NCBI GenBank assembly: GCA_002069125.1
Contig: MVZN01000004.1
Location: 40,364 to 104,363, forward strand
Length of the DNA stretch: 64,000 bases
Reading direction: 5' to 3'
DNA from: Spirochaetes bacterium ADurb.BinA120
Lineage (GTDB): Bacteria > Spirochaetota > UBA4802 > UBA5368
Both the position numbers and the translations under genes were made by a program. This document shows positions 52,156 through 60,412 of this stretch, piece by piece. Below the pieces are notes generated by a model. That model was given only the letters and a program-made list of their open reading frames with translations. It ran no database searches and was not told the origin of the DNA. Position 1 is the stretch's first letter. The number at the start of each line of letters is the position of its first letter.

Positions 52156-53166
52156 CTATTTCGCGGCCGGTTTGTCTATGTCCAGTGTTTTCAACCACTC
52201 CATGGTATGCATAAAACCCTCTTGGAACGGGACTTTGGGCTTCCATCCGAGCTCCCGCTCCGCCTTCGCTATGGAAAACCTGAATCGCGATCCGAGATTC
52301 TTCACCACATAGGTGGTGAGAAGCGGCCTCTCCGTTTTCCCCAATGCCTTCCAGACAAGCTCCATCACAAAGGAGGCGGCATACGCCGCGAAGTAGGGGA
52401 TGTGAAGCCTTGCCTGGGGGGAGCCCAGCGCATCCGCTATGCCCTTGCAGAAATCCTGCAGGGTCACATACTCCCCATCGTGGACCAGATAACCGTTGCC
52501 GACGGCCCGCCCGTCGACCGAGATGAGCATCAGCAGGTCCACCAGGTTCTCAATATACGCCGGCCAAACGATGACCTTCCTTCTCCAGAACACCAGATCC
52601 CTCTTGACGATGGCTTCCGCCAGAGGATATACGAAGGTCATGTCCCCGGGGCCGAACACCCAGCAGGGATATACCATTGTGACCGGAAGGCCGTGCTCGC
52701 GATGGAAACGCCAGGTTATCCTCTCCGCCTCGATCTTGGAATCCGGATAGGGCTCACCCCATTTCCGCAAGGGGTAGGTCTCATCCATAAGGTTCTTCTC
52801 GTCTATGCCGAAAACGTCGTTCGTGCTCATGTCCACGAAACGGCTCACATTGGCCGCCAAAGCGGCCCTGCACATGTTCTCGGTCCCCCTTATCGTCACC
52901 TCCCTGTAAAGCGCCCTGGGCGCCCAGTCGGTCACAACCGCCGCGCAATGGAAAACTATATCCATCCCGGCGCAGGCCCGCCGTACCGAATCATAATCCC
53001 GGACGTCCCCGCTCATGGTCTGCACGCCCTTCTTTTTCGAGAGCCTCTCGGCGCCAGGGTCCCCGGGCAGCACCATCGCGCGGACGCTGTTACCCCTTCG
53101 AAGATTCGCCTCTACAAGATGGCCCCCTATAAAGCCGCTCGCGCCGGTAATAAGTACCTTTTTCAT
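52156..53166 (-). CDS. NAD(P)-dependent epimerase/dehydratase-type SDR
   Basis: 336 residues. Rossmann start VLITGASGFIGGHLVEAN (GxxGxxG), then the extended-SDR SxxxYxxxK region as 'STNDVFGIDEKN ... EPYPDSKIEAERI' with Tyr and Lys, and 'HCAAVVTDWAPRALYREVTIRGTENMCRA'. The C-terminal 'RFRFSIAKAERELGWKPKVPFQEGF' is typical of epimerases and of hydroxysteroid-dehydrogenase-like SDRs. The substrate (nucleotide sugar, flavonoid-like or sterol/hopanoid ketone) is not determined. GGGGGG lies 7 nt before the ATG. It is convergent with ackA. Confidence 0.88.
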   Translation of the reverse strand: MKKVLITGASGFIGGHLVEANLRRGNSVRAMVLPGDPGAERLSKKKGVQTMSGDVRDYDSVRRACAGMDIVFHCAAVVTDWAPRALYREVTIRGTENMCRAALAANVSRFVDMSTNDVFGIDEKNLMDETYPLRKWGEPYPDSKIEAERITWRFHREHGLPVTMVYPCWVFGPGDMTFVYPLAEAIVKRDLVFWRRKVIVWPAYIENLVDLLMLISVDGRAVGNGYLVHDGEYVTLQDFCKGIADALGSPQARLHIPYFAAYAASFVMELVWKALGKTERPLLTTYVVKNLGSRFRFSIAKAERELGWKPKVPFQEGFMHTMEWLKTLDIDKPAAK

Positions 53167-53387
53167 GCGCTTACCCCCCTTCCGGACGCCGCGGCGATAT
53201 GGCCATCGGCCCGGAGCACTTCGATAAAGCTATCCCTCTCTCGGAAAAAATCAACCATATTAACCCGCCATCCCCGATGACGAAGCCTCGCCAAGGCCTC
53301 CCGCGGGAAATCAATTTCGTTTGACTGCTTCAGGCTTTCGGCCAATATTAGAGAATTGCCGCTCGACCAAACATGCCGAGGTTCGAA

Positions 53388-53987
53388 ATGAAGGCTGAAA
53401 GGACGATCGAAAGGCTCTTCAGGGGCGAGCACACGCTAATCGTAGCGCTCGGAGATTCCCTTACACAGGGATGGATGGTGAGAAAGGGTTACCTCGCATT
53501 TCTCGAAGAGATGCTCGGGTCGCTCTTCCCCTCGGCCAGTTTCAAAATATTGAACAGGGGCATTCCCGGCGACACGGCGGAGGGCGGGCTTATGCGCGTT
53601 CGCGAGGACGTCATAGACGAAGACCCCAACTGCGTCCTCGTCCAATTCGCTCTCAACGACGCCTTTATCGGCTATCCGGTCGAAAGATTCCGGCACAACC
53701 TCCAATCAATCGTCGACCGTATAGGCGAGAACACGGACGCCGAGATCATACTCCTCACCTCCGTCCATCTCGTCGAATCCCGCGACAGCGCCACCGCCGC
53801 CCCCTTCTACGACGCGATCGAAAAGCTCGGCGCGGCGAACGGGCTGCCCGTTGTACGCGTGCATGAATACTGGCGCAAAAAGATCTCGGAAGTGGCGGAA
53901 TTCCGCGGCCTCGTTCAGCCCGACATGGTTCACCCCACGGTTGAAGGCTACCGTCTCATGGCCGAAGCTGTAATGGAAGTGTTCTGA
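53388..53987 (+). CDS. SGNH/GDSL hydrolase
   Basis: 199 residues from ATG 53388, which has GAGG 6 nt upstream; another ATG lies at 53373. Block I is GDSLTQGW with Ser24, block II has Gly in 'LNRGIPGDTAEGG', block III has Asn in 'VQFALNDAF', and block V has Asp and His in 'DMVHPTVEGY'. All four catalytic and oxyanion residues are present, so it is an active esterase or lipase family member. No signal peptide, so it is cytoplasmic. The substrate is unknown. A long palindrome follows the stop. Confidence 0.9.
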   Translation: MKAERTIERLFRGEHTLIVALGDSLTQGWMVRKGYLAFLEEMLGSLFPSASFKILNRGIPGDTAEGGLMRVREDVIDEDPNCVLVQFALNDAFIGYPVERFRHNLQSIVDRIGENTDAEIILLTSVHLVESRDSATAAPFYDAIEKLGAANGLPVVRVHEYWRKKISEVAEFRGLVQPDMVHPTVEGYRLMAEAVMEVF

Positions 53988-54007
53988 CAGGCCGAAAGGC
54001 GGATAAA

Positions 54008-54035
54008 GAAAGGGCGGCCGGCCGGCCGCCCTTTC
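54008..54035. terminator. 28-bp perfect palindrome between hydrolase and tRNA-Glu
   Basis: GAAAGGGCGGCCGG is followed directly by its complement. It can serve as a terminator on both strands, for the hydrolase (plus) and for the tRNA pair (minus); the flanking AAA/TTT tracts are short. Confidence 0.5.
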
Positions 54036-54039
54036 TACG

Positions 54040-54112
<73 letters not shown>

Positions 54113-54172
54113 AGATGCTCTGGCACTATAAAAAATTGCGTACATCGGTCAACGATTTTTCGCAATTTTCTA

Positions 54173-54245
54173 TGAGTCGCCGGAGAATCGAACTCCGGAC
54201 CCACTGCTTAAAAGGCAGTTGCTCTACCGACTGAGCTAGCGACTC
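54173..54245 (-). tRNA. tRNA-Lys (anticodon TTT)
   Basis: 73 nt with acceptor GAGTCGC/GCGACTC, D-arm AGCTCAGTCGGTAGAGC, anticodon stem ACTGC with loop CTTTTAA, T-arm CCGGAGTTCGATTCTCCGG, discriminator A, no encoded CCA. It lies downstream of purA on the same strand. Confidence 0.92.
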
Positions 54246-54356
54246 AAAAAACGCAGGGTTAAAGGTGTAAAAAGCCTATAATACTGTCAAACTAAAATTA
54301 GCTCGCAAGCCGTAAAAATCAACCAAAAACTTCATTGTTAGGGCATTCAGGCGGTT

Positions 54357-55625
54357 CTACTCGAGGATAAACGTATTTTCCCGGTCCGGCCCCACGGATA
54401 CAATCGAGATGGGAATATCGAGCCCCTTCCTGATATAATCGATATAATCCCGCGCCCTCGACGGCAGGGAATCGTAGGAACGGCAGGCCTCGATGCCCTC
54501 ATCCCATCCGTCCAGCTCCTCATAGACGGGCCTTATTTCCCCGCGCATAGACGATGGGAAATGTTCCAATCGCCTGCCGTTCATTTCATAGGCAACGGCT
54601 ATCTTGATCTTCTTGAAACCGCTCAGCACGTCGAGCTTGGTTAGCGCCAGGCTCGTAAGCCCGTTTACACGCTTCGAGTAGCGCATGATCTCCATGTCAA
54701 ACCACCCGCAGCGGCGGGGCCTGCCCGTAGTCGAGCCGAACTCGCCCCCCTTCTCCCGGAGGCGCGCGCCTTCTTCCCCTTCGTCCTCCGTGGGGAATGG
54801 TCCTTCTCCCACGCGCGTTACATATGCCTTCGTTATGCCGACAATCTTATCGATGTTGAAGGGCGAAAGTCCCGTCCCGGTCAGCGCGCCGCCGATCGTG
54901 GTGTTCGACGAGGTCACAAAAGGGTAGGTCCCATGGTCGATGTCCAGCGCCACGCCCTGGGCGCCTTCCAGAAGGATCTTCTTCCCCGCCTCAACCGCGC
55001 GGTGCAGGTAATATTGCGTGTTAACGATATTATTCTTGAAACGGTCCCGGAAGCTACGCACCAGGCCGAGGATTTCGGCGCTGCCGAATGGCTGACGCCC
55101 GTATACGAGCTCGAGCTGCCGGTTTTTTATTTCCAGTCCACAGCCAAGCCGCTCCGAAAGATAGGCGTCGTCCATGATGTCGCCCACGCGTATACCAAGG
55201 CGCAGGGCCTTGTCCGAATATGCCGGGCCTATGCCTCGCTTCGTTGTCCCGATGCGCTTCCCGCGGGACTCCTCCACAAGCTCGTCGAACAGCTTCTGGT
55301 AGGGAAGAATCAGATGCGCCGCGTCCGAAATATAAAGGCGTTTCCCGACCTCGATGCCCTGTTTCTCGATTGCGTCGATTTCCGTGATGAGCTGTTCCGG
55401 ATCGAGCACCACGCCATTTCCTATCACGCACACCTTGTCCGGATGCAGAATGCCCGACGGAACGAGGTGAAAAACGTGTTTTACCCCGCCTGTAACGACC
55501 GTATGCCCGGCATTGGCGCCGCCCTGATAACGGACGATGATGTCCGCGCCGGAGGAGAAGTAATCGATCATCTTCGCCTTGCCTTCATCGCCCCACTGTG
55601 TGCCGATTATAACAACGCAGCTCAT
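54357..55625 (-). CDS. purA: Adenylosuccinate synthetase
   Basis: 422 residues. QWGDEGKAKMID holds catalytic Asp13; His41 lies in GGANAGHTVV. Other signatures are 'GTTKRGIGPAYSDKA', 'LLEGAQGVALDIDHGTYPFVTSSNTT' and 'STTGRPRRCGWFD'. The loop reads GKAK where most members have GKGK. It forms adenylosuccinate from IMP, aspartate and GTP, in AMP synthesis. GAGGAA precedes the ATG. It lies upstream of the two tRNA genes. Confidence 0.96.
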   Translation of the reverse strand: MSCVVIIGTQWGDEGKAKMIDYFSSGADIIVRYQGGANAGHTVVTGGVKHVFHLVPSGILHPDKVCVIGNGVVLDPEQLITEIDAIEKQGIEVGKRLYISDAAHLILPYQKLFDELVEESRGKRIGTTKRGIGPAYSDKALRLGIRVGDIMDDAYLSERLGCGLEIKNRQLELVYGRQPFGSAEILGLVRSFRDRFKNNIVNTQYYLHRAVEAGKKILLEGAQGVALDIDHGTYPFVTSSNTTIGGALTGTGLSPFNIDKIVGITKAYVTRVGEGPFPTEDEGEEGARLREKGGEFGSTTGRPRRCGWFDMEIMRYSKRVNGLTSLALTKLDVLSGFKKIKIAVAYEMNGRRLEHFPSSMRGEIRPVYEELDGWDEGIEACRSYDSLPSRARDYIDYIRKGLDIPISIVSVGPDRENTFILE

Positions 55626-55741
55626 ATCCGTTCCTCGATATTGGGGAATCCGCTCATGCCGCGAGCGAAACTACAATAAAGTACGATTATTGAATAACAA
55701 GCCTTTTTCACATTCAAATCCGGGTCAACCACAATTTACCC

Positions 55742-55764
55742 AAAAAGGGCCCCTTCCGGGGCCC
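55742..55764 (-). terminator. Rho-independent terminator upstream of purA
   Basis: On the minus strand GGGCCCC and GGGGCCC pair around GGAA, followed by TTTTT. It ends transcripts of the secreted-protein gene at 55792. Confidence 0.7.
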
Positions 55765-55791
55765 CATTGGCGCAAAGGCGTTTTAAAACAA

Positions 55792-56406
55792 TCAGCGCCG
55801 CTTTCCCTTGATCTCATAAAGTTTCCGGAACATGGCCTTTCCTTCGCCGTCGAAGATCAGGATGGTGGCGTTATTGAAGAACACGTAGTCGTTCCTGTAG
55901 GGACTAAGATGCTTGGCCCGTACTACCAGCCTATCTTTAAGGGTGTAGGGCTTTCCGGTCGCGGGGTCGACACCTGCTTTGGGGTTCTTCGGGAATTTTA
56001 CGAGCACCATTTTCCCCCTGCCGTCGGGGTTCTCATACTCGTAGTTCTTGATATCGTCCGGATATGGAACGAAGTTGCGAATACGCTCCCGTTCCGGAAT
56101 CGGCATCTCGAAACTCGATTTCGTTTTCTCGACCTTCTCGAAGGAGGCGATGGTGAAGATATACATCTCCAGCGGGTCGTTCCAGCGGCTCTTCAATATC
56201 AACTCGATCTCGAGCAGCTCGCCCTTTCCGCCGGGGTCGATGCGCCTATTGAAGTAGCAGTGCTCCACCACAAATTTCTCGCTGTATTGCGCCTGCGAGG
56301 GTATGGCTGTACTCAGGGCGGTTTTACCCTTCCCTTCGGGCGCGTCCTGCGCAAAGAGCGCCACCGGCAGGATTATAAACGCCGCGGCCAGAATTTTCTT
56401 TAGCAT
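55792..56406 (-). CDS. Secreted protein of unknown function
   Basis: 204 residues from ATG 56406 (GGAG 6 nt upstream). Signal peptide MLKKILAAAFIILPVALFAQ. The mature part is beta-rich: 'EKFVVEHCYFNRRIDPGGKGELLEIELILKSRWNDPLEMYIFTIASFEKVE', 'FVPYPDDIKNYEYENPDGRGKMVLVKFPKNP' and 'DRLVVRAKHLSPYRNDYVFFNNATILIFDGEGKAMFRKLYEI'. I recognise no family. It lies between purA (with a terminator) and the acyl-CoA dehydrogenase. Confidence 0.7.
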   Translation of the reverse strand: MLKKILAAAFIILPVALFAQDAPEGKGKTALSTAIPSQAQYSEKFVVEHCYFNRRIDPGGKGELLEIELILKSRWNDPLEMYIFTIASFEKVEKTKSSFEMPIPERERIRNFVPYPDDIKNYEYENPDGRGKMVLVKFPKNPKAGVDPATGKPYTLKDRLVVRAKHLSPYRNDYVFFNNATILIFDGEGKAMFRKLYEIKGKRR

Positions 56407-56480
56407 GGTCAACTCCGGAGAATAGTTTGATTCCCCTTTTTTATCGGAGCGGCCCGCTTTAAAATTTAGGGAATTACCCC

Positions 56481-57629
56481 TTAAAGCCCCATGAAGCGCG
56501 CGATAATCAGCTTCATTACCTCCGAAGTGCCGGCGTAGATGGTCTGGATGCGCGCGTCTAAATAAAACCTCGAGATGGGGTATTCTGTGCAGTACCCGTA
56601 TCCTCCGAAGATCTGCAGGCACCGGTCGGCTACCCGCTTGGCCATCTCGGTCACCCAGAATTTGGCCATGCACGTCTCGTTCATCACCGATTTCCCGTCC
56701 ATGTGGGCGCGTATAAGATCGTCAACGAAGCTTCTGCCTACGGCTATCTCCGCCGCAAGCTCCGCGAGTACGAACTGCGTGTTCTGGAATTTCGAAAGCG
56801 GCTTTCCGAACAGCTTGCGTTCCTTGGCGTACTCTACCGTCATTTCGAGGCAGCGTTCGGCTGCCGCCTGGGCTCCAACGGCGCAAATGAGGCGCTCGGG
56901 CTGCAGTTTCTGCATCAGGTAGATGAAGCCCATACCCTCCTGCCCCAGCAGGTTCTCCCCGGGAATCTCGCAGTCGTCGAAAAAAAGCTCCGCAGTATCC
57001 TGCGCCTTAAGGCCGATTTTTTTTATCGGTTCCCCCCTGGAGAATCCCCTGGCCTCCCTCTCCACTACGAAAAGGCTTATGGCCTGATTGGCCGGCGCGT
57101 CGGCGCCGCCCGTTCGCGCCGCGACAACCACGAGATCCGAGAGGATGCCGTTTGAAATGAACGTCTTTTGCCCGTTAAGCACCCATCGCCCATTTTTCTT
57201 CACCGCGGTCGTCTTTATCGCGGCCAGGTCCGAACCCGCCTCCGGTTCGGTCATGGCTACGGCGAGGATGATGTCCCCGCTAACGCATCCGGGAAGCCAG
57301 CGCGCCTTCTGCTCGGCCGTACCGTAGCTATCGATGTAAGGGGCGACGATATCGTTGTGCAGTGGAACGAAAAGGCTCCCCACGCCGGCGCGGGACAGCT
57401 CCTCGGTGATGATGACCGAATAAAGATAGTCCGCACCGGAACCGGCGTACTCCTCGGACGCCCATGGGCAGAGGTAGCCGTTCTCTCCGAACTTTTTCCA
57501 TATCTCACGAGGAATAATTCCCTCCTGCTCCCAATCCGCGTAGCGTTCAATTATTTCCGCGGCTATGAACTTCCTTAATGATTCACGAAAAATTACATGC
57601 TCCTCACTTATCGGCAATGTCCGCTCCAT
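56481..57629 (-). CDS. Acyl-CoA dehydrogenase (long-chain/isovaleryl-like)
   Basis: 382 residues from ATG 57629 (GGAGGG 6 nt upstream; a TTG precedes it). AMTEPEAGSDLAAIKTTA is the FAD/substrate motif, 'ERLICAVGAQAAAERCLEMTVEYAKERKLFGKPLSKFQNTQF' the helical core, and 'RFYLDARIQTIYAGTSEVMKLIIAR' the C-terminus. The MCAD base Glu in IYEGT is Ala (IYAGT), as in long-chain and isovaleryl dehydrogenases where the base lies elsewhere. It oxidises acyl-CoA to enoyl-CoA with ETF as acceptor. No ETF or hydratase genes are adjacent. Confidence 0.93.
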   Translation of the reverse strand: MERTLPISEEHVIFRESLRKFIAAEIIERYADWEQEGIIPREIWKKFGENGYLCPWASEEYAGSGADYLYSVIITEELSRAGVGSLFVPLHNDIVAPYIDSYGTAEQKARWLPGCVSGDIILAVAMTEPEAGSDLAAIKTTAVKKNGRWVLNGQKTFISNGILSDLVVVAARTGGADAPANQAISLFVVEREARGFSRGEPIKKIGLKAQDTAELFFDDCEIPGENLLGQEGMGFIYLMQKLQPERLICAVGAQAAAERCLEMTVEYAKERKLFGKPLSKFQNTQFVLAELAAEIAVGRSFVDDLIRAHMDGKSVMNETCMAKFWVTEMAKRVADRCLQIFGGYGYCTEYPISRFYLDARIQTIYAGTSEVMKLIIARFMGL

Positions 57630-58040
57630 CGTCAACCCTCCATTTAGGGATAGGCCATCCTTATACCGGATGCCGCCTTCTTAAGCCTTGCCCAATAAAA
57701 ATCCCTATTCCCCGCCGCGGCACGGGCTGGTTTTATCGCCCGCCCAGGGCCCTTCTGCGCGGGCCCTTACGGCATGATTAGACGCCAGTCTAACTTCTCG
57801 ACGCCAGGCGCCCGGAAATGGCTTTCTATGGATACAAGGCTCATTTTTTTAAAAATACATTGTCAGACGATATGACAAGACAGGTCAAGCAGAAATGAGG
57901 TATTCCGACTTGTTGGGTAATTTATTTTGAGCGGAGAAATAACGACATTGTCAATAATATGTTTATCGATCGGATAGAATCGCCGCTCCGGTAAAAATGG
58001 AGTTTGCCCGCCCCCGAAGGGAAAAGCGGCGATTACGCGT
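57630..58040. other. 411-bp intergenic region with dyad
   Basis: No gene is supported. It contains an inverted repeat at 57860-57878 and otherwise low-information sequence; no 118-bp element is seen. Confidence 0.4.
57860..57878. promoter_or_regulatory. Inverted repeat upstream of acyl-CoA dehydrogenase
   Basis: TTGTCA and TGACAA flank a 7-base centre, 231 bp upstream of the acyl-CoA dehydrogenase start. TetR/FadR-type regulators of fatty-acid genes use dyads of this size, but the match is only by shape. Confidence 0.3.
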
Positions 58041-58826
58041 TCATGCCAAAAGCTCGAGCAACCTGCCGTGCAGCCCGCTACTCGCCGCGAGCACCTCGGG
58101 CACCTCTATGTCATAAGGCGATCCGTCGAACCTGGTGACCCTGGCGCCCGCCTCCTCCGCTATGAGACATCCCGCCGCGATGTCCCACGGGCTGACCTTC
58201 ATCTCCCAGTAGGCGTCGAAACGCCCGGCGGCTACATAGCACAGGTCGAGCGCCGCGGAACCAAAACGCCTGACGCACTGTACGCGGGGGAGAATACGGC
58301 CCAATTGCGCCAGGTTGTTTTCATATGACAGGTTCTTGTCGTAGGGAAAGCCCGTGGCGATAAGCGAGCGGGAAAGGTCTTCCGTTGCGGAGACGCGGAT
58401 GCCCTCCCCGTTAAGGAAGGCCCCTCCATGTGCGAGCGCGCTGAAAAGCTCCCGCCTGCACGGATCGTATACGACGCCAGCCACAGGCCTTCGCTCCCGT
58501 TGCGAATAAACGCCTATTGAAACCGAGAAATGCTCTACGCCGTGCGCAAAGTTCGTTGTGCCATCCAAGGGGTCGAGATACCACAGGTAGTCACCGGCGC
58601 CTTTCACGCGGCTGCCCTCCTCGGCTATGACTCCGTGATCGGGGAAACGCCCGCGGATTCGGGCGAACAGGAAATCCTCGGATTCGCGGTCGGTGCTGGT
58701 TACAGGGTTCGAAACGCCTTTATATGTAACGACCAGGCCGGAAGAGCGGAATCCTTTCAATAGGATTGCCCCGGCATCGAGCGCGATCTCCCCGGCAAAA
58801 TCCAGAATTTCGCGCCGCTCTTCCAT
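58041..58826 (-). CDS. Inositol monophosphatase-family phosphatase
   Basis: 261 residues from ATG 58826, one base past the preceding stop (TGATG). Motif 1 WYLDPLDGTTNFAHG, motif 2 SPWDIAAGCLIAEEAGARVTRFDG and the metal-binding Glu in VIAEEGS are all present, so it is an active metal-dependent phosphatase. Substrates in bacteria include inositol phosphate, histidinol phosphate, PAP or fructose-1,6-bisphosphate. It is co-translated with the TPR/barrel gene upstream. Confidence 0.93.
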   Translation of the reverse strand: MEERREILDFAGEIALDAGAILLKGFRSSGLVVTYKGVSNPVTSTDRESEDFLFARIRGRFPDHGVIAEEGSRVKGAGDYLWYLDPLDGTTNFAHGVEHFSVSIGVYSQRERRPVAGVVYDPCRRELFSALAHGGAFLNGEGIRVSATEDLSRSLIATGFPYDKNLSYENNLAQLGRILPRVQCVRRFGSAALDLCYVAAGRFDAYWEMKVSPWDIAAGCLIAEEAGARVTRFDGSPYDIEVPEVLAASSGLHGRLLELLA

Positions 58827-60292
58827 CAATAGACCGCGCCGCCGCCAAGGAGCAGGAAAAACTCGTTGCGGTCTCCCTTTCCTCCGGTAAGCTCGAAACC
58901 CAGCTTTTGGTATACGAAGAAATTCCCGTTTATCTTCTCTTCCGCCCTTACGGAGAAAACATGCCCGTTGGTGAAGTATCCCGGAAACGCGTCCCCCTTG
59001 AACCAGGTACGCGAATCCGCCCCGAAGCAGCCCTGTCCGTTGGCGAAACGATATGGCTCGTCGTTGGCAAAATCCCTCAGATAAAACCTCTCCGTAAGAT
59101 CGACCGTCAGGGTAAGGAATCTCTTTTTTGTCGCTTCGTCATATCTTCCGAGGATAAGTCCGAGGCTAAGTTCGTAGACGCCGTAGTAATTCGACACCCG
59201 ATTCCCATGGTCGAAAAAGTAGTAGTCCGCTGCCGATATCCTCGAATAATAGCCAAGATTTTTATCCACGTCGTAGCGATAACTGAATTCGAAAAAGCCG
59301 ACGTCGAGCGTGCGCCCCTTGGAATGCGATGTATCCATGGGTAGAAATCGCGGGTATGCCGTGATTTTGGTTGTCGATTTTTCGTCCCGGAAGCCCAGGA
59401 CTCCCCCGACCTTTAGATCGTGAAGCGAGAGGGATCTTCCGAAATTGAAATCGTCTTTGTAATGACTGCCTAGAACACCCACCCCAAGATACCACTTCTC
59501 TAAATGATAGAGCGCCTGAAAACGCTCCGTGAACGCCACAACTCCGGGCATGAGCGCGCCGAGGTGCGGAGTACCCGCAAGGAGGTCGAATTCCCATGAA
59601 GGCGTCGGCATGACGCTCACATAGAGCATGTTGGGAAGCGACACGGGTATGCCGCTCGTGGTCACGTATTTGAGGTTTCCACTGTCGAAGAAATAAGCTC
59701 CTCGAAGGGTAAAATCCCATGTGGCGTACAGGATACGCGCAGGCTCCTTTTCCTCCGGTTTCTTTTCCTCTTTCTTTTCCTCCGCGAGCCGACGCTCCTC
59801 TTCCTCCTTTTTCCTGCGCTCCTCCTCCCGCTGCTTGGCCAGCATCTCCTCTTGCTGTTTTAAGAGCCTCATGCGATAGGCCTCGGGCAGCCACTTGATT
59901 ACCTCGGAGTTGTTGGGATCCGCCTTTATGACGTGTTCACCGGCCTCCACGGCCCTGTCGAAATCGCCCGTTTTATAATAAAGGTAACCGGCCCGTTCGT
60001 ACGAAGGAAGCTGGTTCGGATTGCGACGGATGGCCTCCTCGTAATTTTTCAGCGCACCCGGGAAGTCGCCCTTAAGCTCCCGCACCCAGCCTCTGTTGTG
60101 ATGGGTTTTCGCCGACGCCGCGTCCTGTATCTCGATGGCCCGGTCGAACTGCCCGGCGGCCTCATCGTATTTTTTCCGGTCGCTTAGCTCCACACCCCTT
60201 CGGGTAAGCTCCGCGGGATCATCAGCGAGAATCGCCGTGGCGCAGACCGAGGCGGTAAAAAGAATCGCAGCCGTCATCCGTATGATGGTCAT
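58826..60292 (-). CDS. TPR domain linked to a predicted outer-membrane beta-barrel
   Basis: 488 residues. Signal peptide (MTIIRMTAAILFTASVCATAILA), two to three TPRs (residues 28-135), then a strongly charged linker of about 60 residues rich in Glu, Lys and Arg (QREEERRKKEEEERRLAEEK) that should form a helix across the periplasm. The C-terminal 280 residues are beta-strands with aromatic girdles (ATWDFTLRGAYFF, GVGVLGSHYKDDF, FFEFSYRYDV, VYELSLGLILGRYDE, FFLLLGGGAVY). The terminal residue is aromatic (Tyr), as in outer-membrane barrels. TPRs would then face the periplasm. Coupled to the IMPase gene by a 1-bp overlap. Confidence 0.75.
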   Translation of the reverse strand: MTIIRMTAAILFTASVCATAILADDPAELTRRGVELSDRKKYDEAAGQFDRAIEIQDAASAKTHHNRGWVRELKGDFPGALKNYEEAIRRNPNQLPSYERAGYLYYKTGDFDRAVEAGEHVIKADPNNSEVIKWLPEAYRMRLLKQQEEMLAKQREEERRKKEEEERRLAEEKKEEKKPEEKEPARILYATWDFTLRGAYFFDSGNLKYVTTSGIPVSLPNMLYVSVMPTPSWEFDLLAGTPHLGALMPGVVAFTERFQALYHLEKWYLGVGVLGSHYKDDFNFGRSLSLHDLKVGGVLGFRDEKSTTKITAYPRFLPMDTSHSKGRTLDVGFFEFSYRYDVDKNLGYYSRISAADYYFFDHGNRVSNYYGVYELSLGLILGRYDEATKKRFLTLTVDLTERFYLRDFANDEPYRFANGQGCFGADSRTWFKGDAFPGYFTNGHVFSVRAEEKINGNFFVYQKLGFELTGGKGDRNEFFLLLGGGAVY

Positions 60293-60412
60293 TTCGAGAG
60301 TATCCCTATATAGAGTTCGCCGCGTGGAAACGGCGCGCCTTGCCTCACTTAAACATCAACTGCCAATAAATGAAAGCACTTTTTGCATTCCGACGCATTA
60401 GCGCTCCCGGGG

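Noticed and set aside
53163..53432. 89-residue minus-strand frame overlapping the epimerase start by ATGA
   Set aside because: It runs into the SGNH hydrolase on the opposite strand, has no family match, and the epimerase has its own good ribosome-binding site; treated as chance.
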